From an uncultured Alistipes sp. (lineage in GTDB: Bacteria > Bacteroidota > Bacteroidia > Bacteroidales > Rikenellaceae): a stretch of DNA of 23,119 bases. The stretch spans positions 1-23,119 of the forward strand of contig CALGRZ010000139.1 in the NCBI GenBank assembly GCA_937880705.1. Direction: 5' to 3'. This document shows positions 14,422-22,870 of the stretch, in pieces; position 1 is the first letter of the stretch, and each line of letters begins with the position of its first letter. The position numbers and the translations under genes were made by a program. Under the pieces are notes generated by a model, which searched no databases, was not told where the DNA came from, and saw only the letters and a program-made list of their open reading frames with translations.

Positions 14422-15111
14422 TTACTGTGCATCCGCGAAGAAACGCCACAGGTTATCCTCCTTGGGCACGGGGGCTGTGATGACGATACGCTCGCCACGC
14501 ACCGGGTGGTCAAACTCCACACGTCGCGAGTGCAGCGATATGCCGCCATCCTTGTTCGAGCGTTTGGCCCCATACTTCAGGTCACCCTTTATCGAGCAGC
14601 CTATGGCCGAGAGCTGTGCTCTGATCTGGTGGTGACGGCCCGTCTTGAGGTCTACCTCGACCAGCGTATAGTTTGTCGAGGCCCCCAGCACACGGTACTC
14701 CAGCACCGCCTCCTTGCCATCGCCCTTGGGACGCTGGTGGGCGTGCGAGCGGTTGGTCTTGGCGTTGCGCACTATCCAGTGGCGCAGCTCACCCTCCTCG
14801 TCCGAGGGACGGTTCTCGGTGATGGCCCAGTAGCACTTCTTGATCTGGTGGTTGCGTATCATCTCGTTGAGACGCGCGAGGGCCTTCGAGGTCTTGGCAA
14901 AGATCACAGCACCACTCACAGGGCGGTCGATGCGGTGCACCACACCGAGGAATACCGCACCCGGCTTATGGTCGCGTATCTTGATCATGGCCTTGATCTG
15001 ATCCTCGATAGCCTCGGTGCCGTCGGGATCGCTCTGCACGAGGTCACCCACATGCTTGTTGACCACCAGCAGGTGGTTATCCTCGTAGAGTATGTCGTTG
15101 ATGGTAAACAT
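14422..15111 (-). CDS. RluA-family pseudouridine synthase
   Basis: Predicted RNA-modifying enzyme converting uridine to pseudouridine in rRNA or tRNA. The 229 residues form only the catalytic domain; no N-terminal S4 RNA-binding domain is present. Motif HRIDRPVSG (59-67) contains the catalytic aspartate D62, and LKTGRHHQIRAQL is the second family signature. Short RluA-type proteins like this include the RluA, TruC and Bacteroidetes-specific groups; which uridine is modified cannot be told. The gene starts 4 bases after the cytidine deaminase stop codon. Confidence 0.93.
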   Translation of the reverse strand: MFTINDILYEDNHLLVVNKHVGDLVQSDPDGTEAIEDQIKAMIKIRDHKPGAVFLGVVHRIDRPVSGAVIFAKTSKALARLNEMIRNHQIKKCYWAITENRPSDEEGELRHWIVRNAKTNRSHAHQRPKGDGKEAVLEYRVLGASTNYTLVEVDLKTGRHHQIRAQLSAIGCSIKGDLKYGAKRSNKDGGISLHSRRVEFDHPVRGERIVITAPVPKEDNLWRFFADAQ

Positions 15112-15115
15112 TCAT

Positions 15116-15571
15116 TTATAGTTTGAAGGTGAAGGGCAGCAGCTTCTCGGCACTATCTACAACCGAGGCTGTGCCACCGCCACTCATAATGATGCGTATG
15201 GGGCTCTGCTGACGACGCTCCACGTCGACGATTACCTGACGGCACTGTCCGCAGGGGTAGCACTCGCGCAGCGACGGATTGGAGGCTATGGCGAGGCACT
15301 CTATGGGGTCGTCGCCATGGTTGGCCTCGACAAAGAAGAGCAGTGAACGCTCGGCGCAGAGGCCTGCGGGGAAGACCTCGCTCTCGAAGTTCGAGGCCTG
15401 CAACACCTTGCCACTGGCAAGACGCACGGCAGCACCCACCCTAAAGTTGGAGTATCGGGCATTGGCCGTTGCTGTGGCAGCCTCGGCAGCCTCGACAAGG
15501 GCTCGATCACTGGCCGTGAGCTCCGCAAGCGTGGCGTAGTGTTCGTATTCGATATTCAGATTTAGCTTCAT
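15116..15571 (-). CDS. cdd: cytidine deaminase
   Basis: Hydrolyses cytidine or deoxycytidine to uridine or deoxyuridine in pyrimidine salvage. The 151 residues correspond to the small homotetrameric form with three zinc cysteines: C72 and catalytic E74 in LCAERS, and C107 and C110 in PCGQC. Substrate-binding NFE (61-63) is present. The gene starts 18 bases after the sdaA stop codon and is 4 bases from the next gene, so it lies within the operon. Its product uridine is the substrate of the nucleoside kinase at 2256-3926. Confidence 0.96.
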   Translation of the reverse strand: MKLNLNIEYEHYATLAELTASDRALVEAAEAATATANARYSNFRVGAAVRLASGKVLQASNFESEVFPAGLCAERSLLFFVEANHGDDPIECLAIASNPSLRECYPCGQCRQVIVDVERRQQSPIRIIMSGGGTASVVDSAEKLLPFTFKL

Positions 15572-15589
15572 AGCTCAACGGTTTTAGTC

Positions 15590-16795
15590 TTAACTCTCCC
15601 ACTCGTAGCTCTTGGCCAGGCCACCCTCGCCCGTCTCCTTGTAGATCGAGGGCAGGTCGTGACCCGTCTGGCGCATCACCGCCACAACACGGTCGAACGA
15701 CACGCGGTGGTGACCATCGGTGTACATCGAGTATAGGTTGGCATCCAGCGCACGCGCCGCAGCGTAGGCATTGCGCTCGATGCAGGGTATCTGCACAAGA
15801 CCACATATCGGGTCACACGTCATGCCGAGGTGGTGCTCGAGGCCCATCTCTGCGGCATACTCTATCTGTGCTGTGGTGCCTCCGAAGAGCTGGTTGGCGG
15901 CAGCAGCAGCCATGGCACAGGCTACACCCACCTCACCCTGACAGCCCACCTCGGCACCCGAGATTGAGGCGTTGTGCTTGACCACATTGCCTATAAGACC
16001 CGCTGTGGCCAGAGCACGGCAGATGCGTGCCTCGGAGAACTCGCGCGTCTTCCACAGGTGGTAGAGCACCGCGGGCAGCACACCCGACGAGCCACAGGTG
16101 GGTGCGGTGACGATGCGGCCACCACAGGCATTCTCCTCGCTCACGGCCAGAGCATACGAGAATATCAGACCGCGCGACTGCAGGCTCTGCTTGTAGCCCG
16201 ACGCACGCACGTTATAGCGCATGGCACGGCGAGGCAGCTTCAACGGGCCGGGAATCACGCCATCGGTCTCGATGCCGCGCTCGACAGCCTCACGCATAAC
16301 ACGCCACACCTTGGCCAGGAAGATCCATATATCCTTGCCCTCGTGCATCTCGACATACTCCCAGTAGGTACGGCCATTCTTACGGCACCACGTCATGATG
16401 TCGGTGAGCTGCACCTGGGGGTAGATATCGGCACTCTCCACGGGCTTATTGCCCTCCTCGGCCAGAGCACCACCGCCCACGCTGTATACCGTCCAGTCGT
16501 CCACGACCTTATCGTCGACGATGGCCTCGAAGCGCATGCCGTTGGGGTGGAAGGGCTTGAAGACCGAGGGCTCCCAGATAAGCTCCACCTCGCCGTGGGG
16601 CTTCAGCGTCTCGAGGATGGCCACATCGGTAAGGTGACCCTTGCCCGTGGCGGCAAGGCTGCCATAGAGCGTGACACGAAAGCGGTTGCACTCCACGTTG
16701 CGACGCTGGAAGATCTCGGCAGCACGGCGCGGAGCCATGGTATGGCTGCTCGAAGGGCCTGTGCCTATACGGTATAACTCTTTAATCGACTTCAT
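15590..16795 (-). CDS. sdaA: L-serine ammonia-lyase (iron-sulfur type)
   Basis: Cytosolic [4Fe-4S] enzyme converting L-serine to pyruvate and ammonia. From this start it has 401 residues. The N-terminal beta domain begins [20 protein letters not shown] and the C-terminal alpha domain holds [29 protein letters not shown] and [18 protein letters not shown], which supply the cluster cysteines. It is a single-chain form. I chose ATG 16795 because family homology starts there; an in-frame ATG at 16852 would overlap the promoter element. It is the first gene of a tightly packed minus-strand run (sdaA, cdd, rluA-type, dtd, nuclease, DUF4924) with gaps of 4-27 bases, and is divergent from hemW. Confidence 0.95.
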   Translation of the reverse strand: MKSIKELYRIGTGPSSSHTMAPRRAAEIFQRRNVECNRFRVTLYGSLAATGKGHLTDVAILETLKPHGEVELIWEPSVFKPFHPNGMRFEAIVDDKVVDDWTVYSVGGGALAEEGNKPVESADIYPQVQLTDIMTWCRKNGRTYWEYVEMHEGKDIWIFLAKVWRVMREAVERGIETDGVIPGPLKLPRRAMRYNVRASGYKQSLQSRGLIFSYALAVSEENACGGRIVTAPTCGSSGVLPAVLYHLWKTREFSEARICRALATAGLIGNVVKHNASISGAEVGCQGEVGVACAMAAAAANQLFGGTTAQIEYAAEMGLEHHLGMTCDPICGLVQIPCIERNAYAAARALDANLYSMYTDGHHRVSFDRVVAVMRQTGHDLPSIYKETGEGGLAKSYEWES

Positions 16796-16825
16796 AATAG
16801 CACCTTTTGTGACATTACATTTATG

Positions 16826-16833
16826 CAAAGATA
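16826..16833 (-). promoter_or_regulatory. -7 promoter element of sdaA operon
   Basis: The minus strand reads TATCTTTG, a full match to TAnnTTTG, 30 bases before the chosen sdaA ATG. An A/T-rich stretch lies upstream but no clear TTTG at 19-21 bases. Confidence 0.6.
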
Positions 16834-16877
16834 GCGATTTTATGGTGGACATCGCTAAAAAATCTAATTATTTTTTG

Positions 16878-16885
16878 TAATTTTG
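16878..16885 (+). promoter_or_regulatory. possible -7 element of hemW
   Basis: TAATTTTG matches TAnnTTTG but ends only 7 bases before the ATG at 16893, which would leave almost no leader. It could be chance in an A/T-rich spacer, or the mRNA may be nearly leaderless. Confidence 0.3.
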
Positions 16886-16892
16886 TTTTGTT

Positions 16893-18005
16893 ATGGCAAC
16901 GCTCTACCTGCACATACCCTTCTGCAAGCGCATCTGCTCCTACTGCGACTTCTACAAGGTCGGAGCCGTCGAGCTGTTGCCCTCGGTCTGCGAGGCCATG
17001 CAGCGCGAGATGACCGAGCGCAGAGCATACCTCCGCGACAACCACCTGACGTCGATATACTTCGGTGGCGGCACACCCTCGCTGGTAGAGCCCGACACCA
17101 TCCAACGACTCATAAACCATGCCCACTCACTCTTCGACTGCTCGTCAATCGAGGAGATAACCCTCGAGGCCAACCCCGACGACCTCACCGAGGAGTATGT
17201 GGCACGTCTTGCGGATACGTCGGTGGGGCGCATCAGCCTCGGTGTGCAATCTTTCGACGACCAAGCCCTTCGGCTGATGAACCGTCGCCACACGGCCCAC
17301 GAGGCCGAGGAGGCGGTGCGACGTCTGCGCCGTGCAGGGTTCGAGAACATCTCCATAGACATCATCTTCGGCATTGCGGGCTTTGGCGGTCGCAGCCTTC
17401 TTAAGAGCCTGCAACGCGCCATAGAGCTCGGTGCGGAGCACATCTCGGCCTACCACCTCACCATCGAGGAGCGTACACGCCTCGGAGTGATGACCCGTCG
17501 CGGAGAGTACCACCCCATCAGCGACGAGCTCTCCGAGGAGGAGTACCTCACCGTGCACCGCGCACTGACGGATGCGGGATACGACCACTACGAGGTGTCG
17601 AACTACGCCCGAGAGGGTGCCCGAGCCCTCCACAACTCGGCCTACTGGCGCGGAGTGGAGTACCTCGGCATAGGCCCCGGAGCACACTCCTTCACGGGTG
17701 ATGACCGCCGTTGGTGCTGCTCCACGGCCAAGGAGTACGGCATGGGCATCTTCCGCTATGAGAGCGAGAGCCTCACACCCACCGCCCACCTCAACGAGTA
17801 TGTGATGACCGCCCTGCGCACGGCCGAGGGCATCGACCTCAACCACATAGCCACACACTTTGGCAAGGAGCACGCCGAGCGCATCACCGCAGCAGCCAAA
17901 GGGTGGATCGCCTCGGGAGCACTCATCGTCGAGGGCAGCCGCATGGCCATCCCGGCCGAGCGTTTTCTTATCTCGGACGCCATCATCGAGGAGCTCTTCG
18001 CATAG
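16893..18005 (+). CDS. hemW: HemW-like radical SAM protein (heme chaperone / CPO-III-like)
   Basis: Radical SAM protein related to oxygen-independent coproporphyrinogen III oxidase; members of this subgroup act as heme chaperones rather than oxidases. The 370-residue length fits HemW and is shorter than HemN. The cluster motif is C11-x3-C15-x2-C18 within FCKRICSYCDF, the SAM-binding GGGTP is at 58-62, and ISLGVQSF and HISAYHLTIE follow. The ATG at 16893 gives MATLYLHIPF, the usual start. It is divergent from sdaA across 97 bases and has no obvious terminator; the next gene has its own promoter. Heme-chaperone versus oxidase role cannot be settled here, but this subgroup is often misnamed as oxidase. 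Confidence 0.92.
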   Translation: MATLYLHIPFCKRICSYCDFYKVGAVELLPSVCEAMQREMTERRAYLRDNHLTSIYFGGGTPSLVEPDTIQRLINHAHSLFDCSSIEEITLEANPDDLTEEYVARLADTSVGRISLGVQSFDDQALRLMNRRHTAHEAEEAVRRLRRAGFENISIDIIFGIAGFGGRSLLKSLQRAIELGAEHISAYHLTIEERTRLGVMTRRGEYHPISDELSEEEYLTVHRALTDAGYDHYEVSNYAREGARALHNSAYWRGVEYLGIGPGAHSFTGDDRRWCCSTAKEYGMGIFRYESESLTPTAHLNEYVMTALRTAEGIDLNHIATHFGKEHAERITAAAKGWIASGALIVEGSRMAIPAERFLISDAIIEELFA

Positions 18006-18060
18006 AGCCCCGCCGCAGCACGCCGAGCGCAAAAAAGTACCACTCAAGACTGTATAAAAT

Positions 18061-18091
18061 TTTGTTTTTTCAAAAAAAATTCATACCTTTA
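18061..18091 (+). promoter_or_regulatory. promoter of alpha-glucan operon
   Basis: TTTG (18061-18064), exactly 19 bases, then TACCTTTA (18084-18091): a -33/-7 pair with one mismatch. Transcription would start near 18097, leaving a leader of about 115 bases before the ATG at 18214. Confidence 0.75.
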
Positions 18092-18213
18092 CTATCTGAA
18101 AGGATGGTTATATTGGGGTTGTTGTGCGCATACACATTGTGAATATTGAGTATCAGCGAGTTGCGACAACCCTACAAGCACGAAAATTCAAAACTAATAA
18201 ATACAGACAAACT

Positions 18214-20259
18214 ATGTCAGAGCTTACATTCGACAAGCGTGAATTGGGCAACTTGGAGTACTCACTCGACCGTGAGGTGCTGGCCACGGATCGTCGTGGC
18301 GGCTACATGAGTACCACCATTGTGGGCTGCAACACGCGCAAGTACCACGGTTTGATGGTAGCACCCATCGACCAGAGTGACCGCACATACGTTCTGCTCT
18401 CGTCGCTCGATGAGACCCTCATCCAGCATGAGCAGGCCTTCAACCTCGCACTGCACCGCTTCGAGGGGGTGTACGAGCCTCGCGGACACAAGTATATCAC
18501 CGACTTTGAGTACACACCCACACCTACGATTACCTATCGCGTGGGTGGTGCCATACTGAAGAAGGAGCTGCTGTGGATACACAAGCGCACACAGCTCATG
18601 ATACGCTACACGCTCGTGGATGCCCACTCCGAGACCACGCTGCGCCTGCGCCCCATGCTCGCCTTCCGCGACAAGCACTCGCTGTCGAAGGCCAACATGG
18701 AGGCCGATGGCCGTGCATACCCCATCCCGGGTGGCGTGAAGTGCCGCCTCTATGAGGGCTTCCCCTGGCTGCACATGCAGATCGACAAGGACGACACGGA
18801 GTTTATCGCAGCACCCGACTGGTACTACAACTTCGAGTACCGCAAGGAGCTGGCACGCGGCTATGAGGGCCACGAGGACCTGCTCACACCCGGATACTTC
18901 GAGTTCAAGATCAAGAGGGGCGAGAGCGTGATATTCTCGGCTGCAACGGACCGCATGGCAACCTCGAAGACACTCTCCGAGATCTACAAGTCGTCGCTGG
19001 AGCGTCGCACACACAAGATCGACTTCTTAAGCTGCCTCGAGCACTCGGCACGTCAGTTTGTGATACGTCGCCCCGATAACCGCACCGAGGTCATCGCAGG
19101 ATACCCCTGGTTCGGCTCGTTCACGCGCGACACCTTCGTGGCACTGCCCGGCATCACACTCACGCAGAACCATAAGGAGGACTGCATGGATGCCATCGAC
19201 ACGCTGGTACGAGATATGGCCGATGGCGACTTCGCAGGTAACGGCTCGGCCCGCGTGGCTGCCGATGCGCCGCTGTGGTTCTTCTACACGTTGCAGCACC
19301 TCGAGAAGCATATCGGACAGAAGGCCCTGTGGGAGCGTTACGGCGAGCAGATGAAGAGCATCCTCGAGGCCTACCGTCGTGGCTTCGGCGAGGAGGTCAA
19401 GCTCATGAACAACGGCCTTATATGGGCCTCGGCAGAGCGTCCTCTCACATGGATGGGCACCATCGTCGATGGCCAGCCCCTCACGCCGCGCCGTGGCTAC
19501 GCCGTGGAGATACAGGCTCTGTGGTACAACGCCGTGGAGTACACCCTCGCAGTGGCAAAGCGACAGGGCGACAAGGCCTTCGTAGCAGAGTGGAAGGAGC
19601 TGCCCAAGCGTATCAAGGCCTCGTTCCTCGAGAAGTTCTGGCTGGAGGAGGAGGGATACCTCGCCGACTATGTAAACCACGACGAGGTGAACAAGTTTAT
19701 ACGCTGCAACATGGCCATTGCCTGCGGTCTGGACTACAAGATGCTCAACGGCGAGCAGCTGGTGCGTGTTCTGATGACCATACGTCAGCACCTGCTCACG
19801 CCGCGTGGTCTGCGCACCCTCTCACCGCGCAACCCCATCTACAAGTCGAACTACAACGAGGATCAGCTCTCGCAAGACCTCGCCTCGCGTAACGGCTCGG
19901 CATGGGTATGGCCGCTGGTGCTCTACATCAAGGGCTGCTTCGACCTCAGTGGCGAGAGCTTCCTGGCCGAGGCCGAGCAGATACTCGCCGGCTTCCACGA
20001 GGAGCTCCAGGCCAAGTGCGTAGGCTCGATCTCGGAGCGTTTCGAGGGCGACCCCGCATACAAGGCTCGTGGCTCGGTGTCGCACGCAACATCGGTGGGT
20101 GGTCTGCTGCTCATCAACTCGCTCATCGAGAGCTACAAGGCAAAGCGTCCCCAGCGTAAGACAGCAAAGGGTGCTTCAGAGGCCAAAGCCGCTAAAGAGG
20201 CTGCAAAGGCGGAGAAGAAGACCACACGCAAGTGCGTGAAGAAGGCAACCAAAAAGTAG
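18214..20259 (+). CDS. glycogen debranching enzyme (amylo-alpha-1,6-glucosidase family)
   Basis: Predicted cytosolic enzyme that removes alpha-1,6 branches from glycogen-like glucan. The N-terminal domain (about 1-200) carries the family pattern LATDRRGGYMSTTIVGCNTRKYHGL-like blocks; the C-terminal alpha/alpha toroid domain (about 280-640) shows WFGSFTRDTFVALPGI, NNGLIWASAERPLTWM and RNGSAWVWPLVLY. I chose ATG 18214 (681 residues): homology starts there, and the upstream in-frame GTG at 18124 lies in the leader. The last 40 residues are an unusual Lys/Ala/Arg-rich tail (KTAKGASEAKAAKEAAKAEK and onward) after the folded domain ends. It is the first of three genes, 25 bases before the glycosyltransferase. 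Confidence 0.93.
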   Translation: MSELTFDKRELGNLEYSLDREVLATDRRGGYMSTTIVGCNTRKYHGLMVAPIDQSDRTYVLLSSLDETLIQHEQAFNLALHRFEGVYEPRGHKYITDFEYTPTPTITYRVGGAILKKELLWIHKRTQLMIRYTLVDAHSETTLRLRPMLAFRDKHSLSKANMEADGRAYPIPGGVKCRLYEGFPWLHMQIDKDDTEFIAAPDWYYNFEYRKELARGYEGHEDLLTPGYFEFKIKRGESVIFSAATDRMATSKTLSEIYKSSLERRTHKIDFLSCLEHSARQFVIRRPDNRTEVIAGYPWFGSFTRDTFVALPGITLTQNHKEDCMDAIDTLVRDMADGDFAGNGSARVAADAPLWFFYTLQHLEKHIGQKALWERYGEQMKSILEAYRRGFGEEVKLMNNGLIWASAERPLTWMGTIVDGQPLTPRRGYAVEIQALWYNAVEYTLAVAKRQGDKAFVAEWKELPKRIKASFLEKFWLEEEGYLADYVNHDEVNKFIRCNMAIACGLDYKMLNGEQLVRVLMTIRQHLLTPRGLRTLSPRNPIYKSNYNEDQLSQDLASRNGSAWVWPLVLYIKGCFDLSGESFLAEAEQILAGFHEELQAKCVGSISERFEGDPAYKARGSVSHATSVGGLLLINSLIESYKAKRPQRKTAKGASEAKAAKEAAKAEKKTTRKCVKKATKK

Positions 20260-20284
20260 TAAAACGTAAAAAACAAAGATAGTT

Positions 20285-21604
20285 ATGAGAGTCTTAATGT
20301 TCGGCTGGGAGTTTCCTCCCCATATCGCCGGTGGTCTGGGTACCGCATGCTACGGTATGACCCAGGGTCTGGCTCGCAACGATGTAGAGGTCATCTTCGT
20401 GATGCCCAAGGCATCGGGCGACGAGGACCAGAGCTTCGTTAAGGTTGTCAACGCCAGCGACATCGAGGCACACTACTGTGACTCAAGCATCGAGGGTGCA
20501 GACGACATCATGCGCAAGATCTCGTTCATCCATATCGACTCGAACATGGTGCCCTACATCTCTCCCGAGGAGTGGGCAACCTACCGTGAGGGCTACGAGC
20601 GCACGGGTAAGAAGTTCTGGGAGCGCAAGGGTGACAGCTGGACCCAGCGTTACACCTTCTCGGGTAAGTATGGTGCAAACATCATGGAGGAGGTGGCACG
20701 CTACGCTGTGGTGGCTGCCGAGGTGGCCCGACAGCTCGAGGGTCAGTTTGATGTCATCCACGCTCACGACTGGTTGACCTACTTCGCAGGTGTGGCTGCA
20801 AAGCGTGTCTCGGGCAAGCCCCTGGTGGTGCACATGCACGCCACATCGTTCGACCGCTCGTCGAGCGACAACATCGACACCCGCGTCTACGAGATTGAGC
20901 GTGCAGGTATGGCTGCGGCCGACATGGTCATCGCCGTGTCGAACCTCACACGCAACATCGTCATCGACAAGTACCACATCGAGCCCGAGAAGGTCGTGGC
21001 CGTGCACAATGCCGTGCACTTTGCCGAGAACGACAACCCCCTGCCCGAGCGTGGCGTCGACGACAAGATCGTTACGTTCCTTGGCCGTATCACCTTCCAG
21101 AAGGGCCCCGACTACTTCATCGAGGCTGCTGCCAAGGTGCTCAAGCGAGTGCCCAACGTGCGCTTCGTGATGGCCGGCTCGGGAGATATGATGAACCACG
21201 TCATACGCCGTGTGGCGCAGCTCGGCATCGCCGACCGCTTCCACTTCACGGGCTTCCTCAAGGGTGACGACGTGCAGAAGATGTTCCAGCTCTCGGACGT
21301 ATATGTGATGCCCTCGGTATCGGAGCCCTTCGGCATCTCGCCCCTCGAGGCTATGCGCTCGAACGTGCCCACCATCATCTCCAAGCAGAGCGGTGTGGCC
21401 GAGGTGCTGGACTACGCCGTGAAGGTCGACTACTGGGATGTTGACGCCATGGCCGACGCCATCTACGGCCTTATCTCGTACCCCGCCCTGGCCAAGATGT
21501 TCTCCGAGAAGGGCATGGAGGAGGTTAACAGCCTCAAATGGTTCAATGCTGCTGTGAAGATCAAGGATGTTTACCAGCAGGCTATCGACAAGTGCAACAA
21601 ATAA
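20285..21604 (+). CDS. GT4-type glycosyltransferase, probable glycogen/alpha-glucan synthase
   Basis: GT-B fold glycosyltransferase of 439 residues, predicted cytosolic. The N-terminal half starts MRVLMFGWEFPPHIAGGLG, with the GGLG loop (16-19) that contacts the donor sugar in glycogen/starch synthase-like enzymes, and contains DVIHAHDWLTYFAGV (156-170). The C-terminal GT4 domain shows FLGRITFQKGPDYFIEA (265-281) and the nucleotide-sugar E-x7-E motif as E347 and E355 in SEPFGISPLEAM. Its position between a debranching enzyme and a GH57 enzyme is why I favour glucan synthesis over another GT4 role; this trio is a recurring Bacteroidetes arrangement. Donor (UDP- or ADP-glucose) is not determinable. 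Gap to the next gene is 12 bases. Confidence 0.87.
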   Translation: MRVLMFGWEFPPHIAGGLGTACYGMTQGLARNDVEVIFVMPKASGDEDQSFVKVVNASDIEAHYCDSSIEGADDIMRKISFIHIDSNMVPYISPEEWATYREGYERTGKKFWERKGDSWTQRYTFSGKYGANIMEEVARYAVVAAEVARQLEGQFDVIHAHDWLTYFAGVAAKRVSGKPLVVHMHATSFDRSSSDNIDTRVYEIERAGMAAADMVIAVSNLTRNIVIDKYHIEPEKVVAVHNAVHFAENDNPLPERGVDDKIVTFLGRITFQKGPDYFIEAAAKVLKRVPNVRFVMAGSGDMMNHVIRRVAQLGIADRFHFTGFLKGDDVQKMFQLSDVYVMPSVSEPFGISPLEAMRSNVPTIISKQSGVAEVLDYAVKVDYWDVDAMADAIYGLISYPALAKMFSEKGMEEVNSLKWFNAAVKIKDVYQQAIDKCNK

Positions 21605-21616
21605 AAAAGTGATTAT

Positions 21617-22795
21617 ATGAAGACTGTTTGTTTTTACTTTCAGGTACACCAGCCCTGGCGTTTGAAGAGCTATCGTTTCTTCCAGATGGGCAAAGACCAC
21701 AACTACCTCGACGACTTTACCAACCGCGCCATCATGCAGAAGATAGCCCGCGAGTGCTACCTGCCCATGAACGCACTGCTGTTGAGCCTCATCGAGGAGA
21801 ATAAGGGTGCTGTGAAGTGCTCGTTCTCGATCACCGGCTCGGCCGTAGAGCAGTTTAAGGCCTACGCCCCCGAGGTGCTGGAGTCGTTCCGCAAGCTCGC
21901 CGACACGGGCTGCGTGGAGTTCCTCGGTGAGACATACTCTCACTCGCTGTCGTCGCTGCACTCTGTCGAAGAGTTCAAGCACGAGGTTAAGCTCCACAGC
22001 GCAATGCTCAAGGAGGAGTTTGGCGTGAAGCCTACGGCCTTCCGCAACACCGAGCTTATCTACTCGGACGACATCGCCGCCGCTGTCGAGGCTATGGGCT
22101 TCAAGACCATGCTGGCCGAGGGTGCTCGCCACATCCTGGGTTGGAAGTCGCCCAACTTCGTCTACACCGACGCCAAGGACAACAAGCTGCGCCTGCTGCT
22201 GCGCAACTACAAGCTCTCGGACGACATCGCCTTCCGCTTCTCGAACGAGGGCTGGGAGGAGTGGCCCCTTACGGCCGAGAAGTTCGCAGGCTGGGTAGCT
22301 GCCGAGACGGGCGACGTGGTAAACCTCTTCATGGACTACGAGACCTTCGGTGAGCATCAGAAGGCCGCTACGGGCATCTTCGACTTTATGAAGGCCCTGC
22401 CCAAGGCCCTGCTCTCTACGGGCCAGGTGGAGTTCGCTACGGCCAGCGAGGCTGCCAAGAAGTTGCAGCCTGTGGCTGTGCTGCACTGCCCCTACGCCAT
22501 GTCGTGGGCCGATGAGGAGCGCGACGTGACTGCATGGCTCGGCAACGACCTGCAGAACGAGGCCTTCAGCAAGCTCTACGCCCTGGCACCCAAGATCAAA
22601 AAGGCCAAGAACAAGGACTTCGACTTCGTATGGCACTTCATGCAGAACTCGGACCACTTCTACTACATGGCTACAAAGTGGTTCTCGGATGGTGACGTAC
22701 ACTCGTACTTCAACCCCTACGGCTCGGCATACGAGGCCTTTATCAACTATATGAACGTGTTGGCCGACTTCGAGATAGAGCTCAACAAGCTCTAA
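21617..22795 (+). CDS. GH57 family glycosidase (alpha-amylase type)
   Basis: Predicted cytosolic retaining alpha-glucan hydrolase or transferase of family GH57, 392 residues with no signal peptide. Conserved regions are in order: HQPWR (11-15), GETYSHSLSSL (104-114), FRNTELIYSD (142-151) with probable nucleophile E146, and FMDYETFGEH (238-247) with probable acid/base D240. It is close in length to the Bacteroidetes single-domain GH57 proteins and lacks the long C-terminal domains of thermophile enzymes. It is the third gene of the debranching/GT4/GH57 operon and likely acts on the same intracellular glucan; whether it hydrolyses or branches is unknown. Confidence 0.92.
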   Translation: MKTVCFYFQVHQPWRLKSYRFFQMGKDHNYLDDFTNRAIMQKIARECYLPMNALLLSLIEENKGAVKCSFSITGSAVEQFKAYAPEVLESFRKLADTGCVEFLGETYSHSLSSLHSVEEFKHEVKLHSAMLKEEFGVKPTAFRNTELIYSDDIAAAVEAMGFKTMLAEGARHILGWKSPNFVYTDAKDNKLRLLLRNYKLSDDIAFRFSNEGWEEWPLTAEKFAGWVAAETGDVVNLFMDYETFGEHQKAATGIFDFMKALPKALLSTGQVEFATASEAAKKLQPVAVLHCPYAMSWADEERDVTAWLGNDLQNEAFSKLYALAPKIKKAKNKDFDFVWHFMQNSDHFYYMATKWFSDGDVHSYFNPYGSAYEAFINYMNVLADFEIELNKL

Positions 22796-22824
22796 TGCGG
22801 GCCACGCAAGAGTGATAATCCTAC

Positions 22825-22852
22825 GGGGAGGTGGCCACAAGCCTGCCTCCCC
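22825..22852 (+). terminator. possible terminator after GH57 gene
   Basis: A 10-base stem (22825-22834 with 22843-22852, two G-T pairs) with an 8-base loop, 30 bases after the GH57 stop codon. No T-run follows, so it may only be a weak or factor-dependent terminator, or a processing hairpin. Confidence 0.4.
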
Positions 22853-22870
22853 CTATGCTCGACAGCGACT

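Noticed and set aside
20483..22840. Very long open frame (785 codons) on the minus strand across the GT4 and GH57 genes
   Set aside because: It is antisense to two genes with clear catalytic motifs, shows no recognisable domain, and arises from G/C-ending codon bias. Similar antisense frames cover 14164-15126 and 17145-18047.
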